Positions 6,688 to 12,681 of a DNA stretch of 13,313 nt are shown piece after piece (position 1 is the stretch's first letter; each line of letters opens with the position of its first letter). Source of the DNA: Butyrivibrio sp. (GTDB lineage Bacteria > Bacillota_A > Clostridia > Lachnospirales > Lachnospiraceae); NCBI RefSeq assembly GCF_024699075.1, contig NZ_JAILQF010000374.1, positions 1 to 13,313 of the forward strand, in the 5' to 3' direction. The position numbers and the translations under genes were made by a program. The notes under the pieces are model-generated. The model saw only the letters and a list, made by a program, of their open reading frames with translations. It was not told where the DNA came from and ran no database searches.

Positions 6688-7641
6688 ATGGAAGAGAGTT
6701 TTTGTTATGTCGTATTCCGTCTGTTTGGGATAGGACTCTCTGCAATGATTCTGTTTAATATCAAAAGAAATCACTCTAACAAAAGAAAAGCAAGAAATTA
6801 CTTTAGGTTACTAGTCCTATGTCTGGTTCTCCTTGTGGTTAACCTTATAGGGTACTTTTTTGTGGATGCAAGTGGCAAAGCGCTAATGGCAGTAGGAGTT
6901 GTATTTAAGGGATTATACCTTGCTCTTCTTGCTGTAATATCTGTTTATATGGTGATGTATGCTTATAACTTTCTTGATATAGAGATCCGCAATAGAAACA
7001 GAACGCTTAAAAAAATTCTCGAAGATATCATATGCCTTATTCCATCAGCTGCATTTATCATAATAGCTTATCTGGATAAGACACAGACAGTTACGATAGC
7101 TATCATTCTTTTGTATATGGTTGCACTATACAATGACAATCAGAATGAGCTTATATCACTTGATCCTCTTACAAGACTCAACAACAGAAATGAGCTTACA
7201 GGTTACTTATGGTACAAGCTTTCAACACCGATGCGAGGCAGAATATGCGTCCTTATGATGGATATGAACAGATTTAAGGGAATCAATGATACTTACGGCC
7301 ATGTTGAAGGTGATCAGGCACTTATAGCAGTTGCCTCTTGTCTTAAGAAAGCCTGCGGAGGAGTTTCCGGAAGACCTTTTATTGCAAGATATGGCGGAGA
7401 TGAATTCATAGTGGTAATGGAGACAGAATCCGATCTTGATGCTGAGCATCTGTGTGATTATATTCATATGACTCTTGCAGTAGAGAATCACAGGCTCAAA
7501 AAGCCTTATAACCTTAGTATATCAATCGGCTGGGTACGAAATGAACAGAATAACCGTTCTATTAAGAAGTTACTTCGCCGTGCAGATATAGAACTTTATG
7601 AAAAGAAGCGTCAGTTCAAAGAAAGAGAACGTACTGCATGA
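6688..7641 (+). CDS. Membrane-anchored diguanylate cyclase (GGDEF)
   Basis: The protein probably makes cyclic di-GMP from two GTP. The ATG at 6688 is preferred because GGGAAGGGAG (6669-6678) lies 9 nt upstream. An in-frame TTG at 6652 falls inside a leader hairpin. The product is 317 residues. Five hydrophobic segments (about 5-25, 41-59, 66-94, 110-128, 132-149) form an N-terminal membrane sensor of unknown ligand. The GGDEF domain follows from about 158 (DPLTRLNNRNEL). Metal and substrate residues are present: D192, N200 and D209 in MDMNRFKGINDTYGHVEGD, and GGDEF at 236-240. The inhibitory I-site RxxD is absent, with S227-G-R-P230 in its place, so product feedback at that site is not expected. 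A SigD-like promoter and the nearby flgM suggest control of motility. No phosphodiesterase domain is attached. Confidence 0.93.
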   Translation: MEESFCYVVFRLFGIGLSAMILFNIKRNHSNKRKARNYFRLLVLCLVLLVVNLIGYFFVDASGKALMAVGVVFKGLYLALLAVISVYMVMYAYNFLDIEIRNRNRTLKKILEDIICLIPSAAFIIIAYLDKTQTVTIAIILLYMVALYNDNQNELISLDPLTRLNNRNELTGYLWYKLSTPMRGRICVLMMDMNRFKGINDTYGHVEGDQALIAVASCLKKACGGVSGRPFIARYGGDEFIVVMETESDLDAEHLCDYIHMTLAVENHRLKKPYNLSISIGWVRNEQNNRSIKKLLRRADIELYEKKRQFKERERTA

Positions 7642-7663
7642 TTTTGGAGGAGTTATGTAGTAC

Positions 7664-7689
7664 TAAGGGGAAAGGAGGATAGCCGATAG
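7664..7689 (+). promoter_or_regulatory. Possible second SigD-like promoter upstream of flgM
   Basis: TAAG (7664-7667), 15 nt, CCGATAG (7683-7689). The match is weaker than at 7885-7911, in the final -10 base and in the -35. Use of this site would make a leader of about 340 nt containing the alternative hairpins. Confidence 0.4.
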
Positions 7690-7716
7690 CCTATATCGGT
7701 AAACGTATAGCCTATA
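7679..7716. repeat. Phased ATAGCCTATA repeats
   Basis: ATAGCCTATA occurs at 7686-7695 and 7707-7716, exactly 21 nt apart, about two helical turns. ATAGCC also begins at 7679. The first copy overlaps a SigD-like -10 and lies inside the inverted repeat CCGAT (7683-7687)/ATCGG (7695-7699). This looks like a protein-binding site, but the protein is unknown. Confidence 0.4.
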
Positions 7717-7729
7717 AGAAAAAACACAT

Positions 7730-7784
7730 GGAAACGGCAATAAAATGTAACGTTTCCCTATGATCATTCGATAGGGAGGAAACC
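7730..7784 (+). promoter_or_regulatory. Mutually exclusive hairpins
   Basis: GGAAACG (7730-7736) pairs with CGTTTCC (7751-7757). The same segment can instead enter TTTCCCTAT (7753-7761) paired with ATAGGGAGG (7771-7779). A second GGAAAC copy at 7778-7783 could also pair with GTTTCC. These pairings cannot all form at once, an architecture typical of RNA switches. Confidence 0.4.
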
Positions 7785-7795
7785 GGGGTATTAAA

Positions 7796-7864
7796 AGTGC
7801 TATATTAACAGTCTGACATCCAGCACGGAACTGTTAAATTCTAACAAACTTATTAAAAAGCACT
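7796..7864 (+). promoter_or_regulatory. Nested hairpin element
   Basis: An outer stem AGTGCT (7796-7801)/AGCACT (7859-7864) encloses TTAACAGT (7805-7812)/ACTGTTAA (7830-7837). A second AGCAC lies in the inner loop (7822-7826) and competes for the same AGTGCT strand. Confidence 0.4.
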
Positions 7865-7884
7865 AAAATAATATCTCAAGAGTC

Positions 7885-7911
7885 TAAAGTTAATTGGGGT
7901 TCGACCGATAA
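7885..7911 (+). promoter_or_regulatory. SigD (sigma-28) promoter of flgM-flgN
   Basis: TAAA (7885-7888), 16 nt, CCGATAA (7905-7911) is a full match to the sigma-28 core elements. Transcription would start near 7919, leaving about 116 nt before the flgM ATG. Control of flgM by SigD creates the negative feedback loop known from other flagellar systems. Confidence 0.82.
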
Positions 7912-8034
7912 ATGTAGTAGAAATAGTAATAGGGTTCGCGTTGGAGACAAGGAGGTCAGCGAGCTACCGGCCAGGCAGCAGATGCCAGGCACAAATATAT
8001 GAGGTCCAAAGAACTCCCCAGAAAGGAGAAAGCA

Positions 8035-8301
8035 ATGCGTATTGAAGCTTACAACCAGGTACAACAGGTATATAACACACAAAAAGTACAGCACACTGGA
8101 AAGACCGAGAAGGCTACAAAGACAGATAATGTCCAGATTTCTTCATTAGGTAAAGATATCCAGGTTGCTAAGCAGGCAGTGAAGAATGCACCTGATGTTA
8201 GAGAGGAACTTGTTGCTCCTCTTAGAGAAAAGGTACAAGATGGCACATACGATATCAGCTCAGATGATTTTGCTGATAAGATGCTTGCAGAATTTGCATA
8301 A
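8035..8301 (+). CDS. flgM: Anti-sigma-28 factor FlgM
   Basis: FlgM binds and silences the flagellar sigma factor SigD until hook-basal body completion. The start is set by AAAGGAG (8022-8028) 6 nt before the ATG at 8035. An in-frame ATG at 7999 has no ribosome binding site. The 88-residue product is the usual FlgM size. The family core is visible: TDNVQISSLGKD, then AKQAVKNAPDVREELV, then DGTYDISSDDFADKML near the C-terminus. These correspond to the sigma-binding helices. The N-terminal 30 residues are polar and rich in Gln and Lys, probably unfolded. It is the first gene of a unit with flgN 33 nt downstream, read from an excellent SigD promoter. Confidence 0.94.
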   Translation: MRIEAYNQVQQVYNTQKVQHTGKTEKATKTDNVQISSLGKDIQVAKQAVKNAPDVREELVAPLREKVQDGTYDISSDDFADKMLAEFA

Positions 8302-8334
8302 ATAAAGATTATAAAAGCGTAAGGAGATAACCCC

Positions 8335-8853
8335 ATGGCGAGTCTGATGGAAGATCTGATAGAGGTTTTGAATCAGGAATGTATAGCATATGACGAGCTT
8401 TTGGGATTATCGAGTAAAAAGACACCGGTCATAGCGGCCGGAGATCTTGAGAAACTTTCGCAAATCACGGATGAAGAGCAAATTTCCGTAGGAAAGATCC
8501 AGAAGCTTGAAAAGAAGAGGATCGAAGTAATGACGGACATTGCTAATGTATTGAACAAGGATGTCAAGACATTGAAACTGACCGAACTGGTTCGCATGCT
8601 GGATAAGCGGCCATCGGAGCAAAAACAACTGGCACAGGTGCGAGATAGACTTAAGAGTATTTCACAACATGTCAGGATCGTTAACGGACAAAATCAAGAG
8701 CTCCTTGAAGGCTCTCTTGAAATGATCCAGTTCGAAATGAACATCCTGCAGCAAGCAGGCAGTGCTCCTGAGACAGCCAATTATGATAAAACAGCAGGAA
8801 CCATGGGTTCCCTCATAGGAACTAATACAGGCAGATTCGATGCCAGGCAGTGA
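8335..8853 (+). CDS. flgN: Flagellar export chaperone FlgN
   Basis: FlgN is a cytoplasmic chaperone that delivers the hook-filament junction proteins FlgK and FlgL to the flagellar export apparatus. The 172-residue product is almost entirely helical and charged, with heptad-like stretches (about 30-65 and 95-135), and no membrane segment or signal. AAGGAG (8321-8326) lies 8 nt before the ATG. Sequence conservation in this family is low. The call rests on size, helical pattern (LNQECIAYDELLGL near the start, the KRIEVMTDIANVL segment) and on its place between flgM and flgK, the standard order. The C-terminal tail after about 140 is probably disordered. A hairpin and a strong terminator follow. 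Confidence 0.9.
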   Translation: MASLMEDLIEVLNQECIAYDELLGLSSKKTPVIAAGDLEKLSQITDEEQISVGKIQKLEKKRIEVMTDIANVLNKDVKTLKLTELVRMLDKRPSEQKQLAQVRDRLKSISQHVRIVNGQNQELLEGSLEMIQFEMNILQQAGSAPETANYDKTAGTMGSLIGTNTGRFDARQ

Positions 8854-8877
8854 TCATCACACTAGTGTGATCATCGC
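8850..8877 (+). repeat. Long inverted repeat at the flgN stop codon
   Basis: The perfect palindrome CACACTAGTGTG (8858-8869) extends outward with one C-C mismatch and one G-T pair to 8850 and 8877. It overlaps the flgN stop codon (8851-8853) and lacks a T run, so it is not itself a typical terminator. It may protect the flgMN message 3' end or bind a protein. Confidence 0.5.
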
Positions 8878-8901
8878 CGGACGTTTCACTCGGTAGTTCA
8901 C

Positions 8902-8937
8902 AAAAGCAGACAACACTTCGGTGTGTCTGCTTTTTTT
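8902..8937 (+). terminator. UUCG-loop terminator between flgN and flgK
   Basis: GCAGAC (8906-8911) pairs with GTCTGC (8925-8930), and ACAC (8913-8916) with GTGT (8921-8924), with one bulged A. The loop is the very stable TTCG tetraloop (8917-8920). Four A precede and seven T follow (8931-8937). It should end flgMN transcripts or attenuate read-through to flgK. Confidence 0.92.
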
Positions 8938-9003
8938 GTAGCAAAAGACCGGCAGGTAAATGCATGATAACTTGCAGATTTTTACTTACAGGAGAATAGA
9001 CTT

Positions 9004-10671
9004 ATGTTGATGTCAAACCTTTATGTCGGCGTATCCGGCCTTCAAACAGCACAAAATGCTCTTAATACAACTTCACATAACCTTGCAAATATTGGTACTG
9101 AAGGCTATACACGTCAGCAGGTATCACTTGGAGATGGTAAGTATCAGACCATAGATAACAAACCTGCAATAGCACATAAACAGACAGGTCTTGGCGTTGC
9201 ATATGTTAACTGTAAACAGGTAAGAAGTGTATTCCTTGACGCGTCCTACAGACTAGAGAGCGGCAGAAGTGAATTTTATGATATATCTTCTGAAACTCTT
9301 GAACAGGTAGAGGACCTTTTGCAGGAAATGAACGGAGCAGAATTTGCAGATAACCTTACTAACCTTTGGGAGCAGGTACAGGAGCTTGCAAAAGATCCTA
9401 CAAGTGCAGTTAATCAGGCAGCATTTGTAAACAGATGTTCCGAATTCGTTGAAAGTGCAAAGGCAGTTTATAAGGGATTTGTAGAATACCAGGAGAATCT
9501 TAACAGCCAGGTTAAGACTCTTGTAGATGAAATAAATGATATTGGTGATAGCATAAGAGAACTTAATCAGAAGATAGTGGCTATAGAATCAGGTTATGTA
9601 GAAAAAGCCAACGATCTTCGTGATACCAGAAACAGTCTTTTAGACAGACTTGGGGAACTTGGAAATATTACTTATGAAGAGGATATGTTTGGTAATGTTC
9701 TTGTTAACTTTGAAGGAACACAGTTTGTTCTTTCAGATAATGTTCATCACCTAGGATGTGATATTGATGAAAGCCCATGTAACTACAATACAGTTTATTG
9801 GGAATATGCAGCGAAACAATATGAAGATGAAAATGGGAATACCGTTCTTGACATAAGCGGAGCTCATGTTTACGACCTCACCAGAACAGTATCAAGCCAG
9901 CTCAATACAGATGTTGGAGAACTAAGAGCAACACTACTTGCAAGGGGTGATCATAATGCTACATATCATGATATTACTGATGATGAGACAGGAACCTATT
10001 ACAACAAGAATATTGCACAGTCAGTGATCATGAATGTAGAAGCAGAATTTGATCAGATGTTCCATGACATAGTAACAGCTATCAATAAGGTATATGAAAA
10101 TGCAGCAAGTAATCCTGCGACACTTACAAATCTTAAATATGGAACAGCTACAGCAAATCCTGCAGATTATACCATGTTCAACATGATAGATGATGACGAT
10201 GCACTTACTTATGACATCGATAGCGATCATCTGGCAGGTAATAATATAACAGGCTTTACTATCGTAAATACAGAAGTTAATGAAAAGCTTCTTCAGACAC
10301 CTACACTTAATACATTCGTGACAATTGACGGAGAAGAGGATACGGCAGCAGCTACAGCACTAAAGGAAGTATTTACAGATGCTGATTATAAGCTTAATCC
10401 AAATGTTGCAACCAAGATAGACCTTTTGGAATACTATGATGCACTCGTATCACAGATCGCTAATACAGGAAGTGTTAACAAGGCATTGTCAGAAAATCAG
10501 GTAATTACTGTTAATACTATATCTGCAGCAAGAGAACAGATAGTTGGTGTATCAAGTGATGAAGAGCTTGAATTCATGATAGAGTTCCAGAATGCTTATA
10601 ATGCAGCAAGCCGTTTTATCAATGTAGTAAGTGAAATGCTCGAACATGTAGTTACATCTCTTGGTAGTTAA
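9004..10671 (+). CDS. flgK: Flagellar hook-associated protein 1, FlgK (first copy)
   Basis: FlgK forms the first ring of the hook-filament junction outside the cell, exported through the flagellum with FlgN help. The product is 555 residues. AGGAG (8990-8994) is 9 nt before the ATG at 9004. A second ATG two codons later (9010) would be too far. The N-terminal rod/hook signature is SNLYVGVSGLQTAQNALNTT followed by SHNLANIGTEGYTRQQV. The C-terminal signature is FQNAYNAASRFINVVSEMLE. These termini pair as a coiled coil in the D0-D1 domains. The motif ANDLRDTRNSLLDRL (202-216) is typical of FlgK. The middle region (about 240-480) is acidic and variable. No clear promoter is visible between the terminator at 8937 and the start. 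Confidence 0.95.
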   Translation: MLMSNLYVGVSGLQTAQNALNTTSHNLANIGTEGYTRQQVSLGDGKYQTIDNKPAIAHKQTGLGVAYVNCKQVRSVFLDASYRLESGRSEFYDISSETLEQVEDLLQEMNGAEFADNLTNLWEQVQELAKDPTSAVNQAAFVNRCSEFVESAKAVYKGFVEYQENLNSQVKTLVDEINDIGDSIRELNQKIVAIESGYVEKANDLRDTRNSLLDRLGELGNITYEEDMFGNVLVNFEGTQFVLSDNVHHLGCDIDESPCNYNTVYWEYAAKQYEDENGNTVLDISGAHVYDLTRTVSSQLNTDVGELRATLLARGDHNATYHDITDDETGTYYNKNIAQSVIMNVEAEFDQMFHDIVTAINKVYENAASNPATLTNLKYGTATANPADYTMFNMIDDDDALTYDIDSDHLAGNNITGFTIVNTEVNEKLLQTPTLNTFVTIDGEEDTAAATALKEVFTDADYKLNPNVATKIDLLEYYDALVSQIANTGSVNKALSENQVITVNTISAAREQIVGVSSDEELEFMIEFQNAYNAASRFINVVSEMLEHVVTSLGS

Positions 10672-10675
10672 AAAT

Positions 10676-10720
10676 ATTAAAACTATACTTCATAGTTTTA
10701 ATTTAAGGCTTTAAAAAGCC
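10676..10720 (+). repeat. Two small hairpins between the flgK genes
   Basis: TTAAAACTAT (10677-10686) pairs with ATAGTTTTAA (10692-10701), extended by one A-T pair, with a 5-nt loop. A second hairpin GGCTT (10707-10711)/AAGCC (10716-10720) ends just before the ribosome binding site of the next gene. Neither is followed by a T run. They may modulate message stability or translation of the second flgK. Confidence 0.45.
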
Positions 10721-10740
10721 AAGAAGGAAGGACAGAATCT

Positions 10741-12609
10741 ATGCCATCACAATTTTTCGGACTTAATATAGCAGCATCAGGACTCAGGGCAGCTAATGCG
10801 GCTATGAATACAACTGCCAATAATATATCCAATGCGAATACTGATGGATATTCAAGACAGACTGTTACACAGGAAGCAGCTGATGCACTCAGAGTATTTA
10901 CTACTTATGGATGCGCAGGAGCAGGTGTAGATACTGTGGCTATTGAAAGAATAAGAGATGAGTTCTATGACACAAGATATAGAGACAACCAAAAGCTTTA
11001 TGGTGAATATACTCAGAAAAATTATTATCAGAGTCTTGTAGAACAGTATCTTACGGATAATGGAGAAACAGGGTTTTCAACTCTTTTTTCCAAAATGCAG
11101 GCCAATCTTCAGTCGGTTATGACAGCATCAGGAACTACAACTACAAAGGCTACATATGTAGCTTCAATGACTTCTATTACTGATTACTTTAATACAATGG
11201 CAATAAATCTTCAGAACCTTCAAAATGATATCAATCAGGAAATAAAGTCTACCTGCGATGCTATTAACTCAATAGCAGAAGAAGTTGCAAGTCTTAATGA
11301 ACAGATCAATATCATCGAAATGACCGGAACAACAGCCAATGATCTTAGAGATACAAGAGACAGTCTTATAGATGATCTGTCTGAGTATGTATCAGTTGAT
11401 GTAAAAGAGACTGATGTAATAGATGAAAATGATCCTGACAGAGATACAGGCGCTACAAGATTTGAAGTATGGATTGCAGGCGGTCAGTGCCTTATTGATA
11501 CATACAGCTATAACAAGCTTATCTGCGTAGCAAGAGATGAAGATGAATCTATAAATCAAAATGATATTGACGGTCTATACAATATCAAGATGGCAAGAAG
11601 CAATTATGAAGAGGGTAGCGGTAAGTTTACAGGTAACTTCGATCTTGATAATGCGAATATTGGTGGTAAGCTTTACGGCCTTATCCAGATGAGAGATGGT
11701 AATAATCAGAAGTTCTTTAATGGTACAAGCGGAGTATGGAATTATCAGACTCATACCCTGACAGTGGCAGTAACAAGTGATTATCTTAAAGATATGGCTC
11801 AGTGCGCGCTTCCCGAGCAGGGAATAATCCAGATAGGATCAAGAACCTATGAATACGACAGCTGGACCTATGATGGAGACAGCAGCTATACATTTGTTCT
11901 TGATGATACTGATGATGAAACGGGAGCAGCAGTTGATTTTTCCAGAATACAGTCCAAATCCTATGAAACCGTTTCTATAGGTAAATCAATTGATTATCAG
12001 GGAATTCCATATTATCAGGCTCAGATGAATGAGTGGATAAGGAATTTTTCAAGAGAAGTTAATAATATAACTACAACAGGATTTACATCTACAGGTGAAA
12101 GCGGATGCTATATGCTGACAGGTGACAGAACAGTATCCACTAATACTTCGGCAGCCCAGTATACATTTGAAGAACTTTCTACAACCAACTATGGATACTA
12201 TTATCTTAAAGGAGATAACTTTGCAGTATATTCTGCAATGGAGCATAATGCAGATCTTCTGGCTACCAAATCGGATATCACTGAAGGTGATGATGAATTT
12301 GGTAATATCGATAAACTTGGCGATATGTTCAATTCCAAAGAGATATTCAGAGGGGCAACTTCTGGTGAATTTCTTGATAAGCTTCTTGCTGATGCAGCAC
12401 TTAACTCAAGTAATGCAACTACTATGGAAAAAACATATACAGCACTCAGAAATACTATTGGAAACCAGAGACTGTCTGTTTCAGGCGTTGATGAAGATGA
12501 AGAAGCAGCTAACCTTGTTAAGTTCCAGAATGCTTATACACTAAGTTCAAAAGTAGTTCAGACACTTACTGAAATGTATGATCAGCTGATTCTTAATACT
12601 GGGGTATGA
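10741..12609 (+). CDS. flgK: Flagellar hook-associated protein FlgK (second copy)
   Basis: This is a second FlgK paralogue, 622 residues, 67 longer than the first. AAGGAAGGA (10724-10732) is 8 nt before the ATG. The N-terminal signature is NIAASGLRAANAAMNTT followed by ANNISNANTDGYSRQTV. The C-terminal one is EEAANLVKFQNAYTLSSKVV followed by QTLTEMYDQLI. The motif ANDLRDTRDSLIDDL (199-213) falls at almost the same residue as in the first copy. Conservation is confined to the D0-D1 ends. The surface-exposed middle differs in length and sequence and is rich in Asp, Tyr and Thr. The gene is full length, so it is not a decayed duplicate. Its place between flgK and flgL suggests it also belongs to the hook-filament junction. 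Whether the two copies form separate rings, mixed rings or alternatives cannot be told from sequence. Confidence 0.92.
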   Translation: MPSQFFGLNIAASGLRAANAAMNTTANNISNANTDGYSRQTVTQEAADALRVFTTYGCAGAGVDTVAIERIRDEFYDTRYRDNQKLYGEYTQKNYYQSLVEQYLTDNGETGFSTLFSKMQANLQSVMTASGTTTTKATYVASMTSITDYFNTMAINLQNLQNDINQEIKSTCDAINSIAEEVASLNEQINIIEMTGTTANDLRDTRDSLIDDLSEYVSVDVKETDVIDENDPDRDTGATRFEVWIAGGQCLIDTYSYNKLICVARDEDESINQNDIDGLYNIKMARSNYEEGSGKFTGNFDLDNANIGGKLYGLIQMRDGNNQKFFNGTSGVWNYQTHTLTVAVTSDYLKDMAQCALPEQGIIQIGSRTYEYDSWTYDGDSSYTFVLDDTDDETGAAVDFSRIQSKSYETVSIGKSIDYQGIPYYQAQMNEWIRNFSREVNNITTTGFTSTGESGCYMLTGDRTVSTNTSAAQYTFEELSTTNYGYYYLKGDNFAVYSAMEHNADLLATKSDITEGDDEFGNIDKLGDMFNSKEIFRGATSGEFLDKLLADAALNSSNATTMEKTYTALRNTIGNQRLSVSGVDEDEEAANLVKFQNAYTLSSKVVQTLTEMYDQLILNTGV

Positions 12610-12640
12610 GTAGTAAAAATAGTAATACAATTTTTACTAC
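12610..12640 (+). repeat. Perfect hairpin between second flgK and flgL
   Basis: GTAGTAAAAAT (12610-12620) pairs perfectly with ATTTTTACTAC (12630-12640), an 11-bp stem with a 9-nt loop, starting right after the stop codon. No T run follows, so it is more likely a processing or stabilising element than a terminator. Confidence 0.5.
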
Positions 12641-12681
12641 GGGCCAAAAAACGGCAATGACAGATTACGCGGAGGTTTTAT

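Larger units (their letters stand above)
7642..8034 (+). promoter_or_regulatory. Gene-free, structured regulatory region ahead of flgM
   Basis: These 393 nt contain no supportable gene. In order, they hold a Shine-Dalgarno-like GGAGGAG before a start-stop ATG TAG (7655-7660), a SigD-like site (7664-7689), ATAGCC repeats (7679-7716), competing hairpins (7730-7784), a nested hairpin element (7796-7864), the flgM SigD promoter (7885-7911), and a leader of about 116 nt. That leader has an AAGGAGGT (7949-7956) with no start codon after it and a hairpin at 7970-7990 (GCC-A-GGCA paired with TGCC-A-GGC). No terminator for the upstream cyclase gene is visible. I do not recognise a named RNA family. 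Confidence 0.5.

Noticed and set aside
7999..8034. Upstream start of FlgM at 7999
   Set aside because: There is no ribosome binding site before it, and AAAGGAG correctly positions the ATG at 8035.
10741..12609. Second flgK as a decayed duplicate or as FlgE
   Set aside because: The frame is intact with both FlgK terminal signatures and the ANDLRDTR motif, so it is a functional-looking FlgK paralogue.
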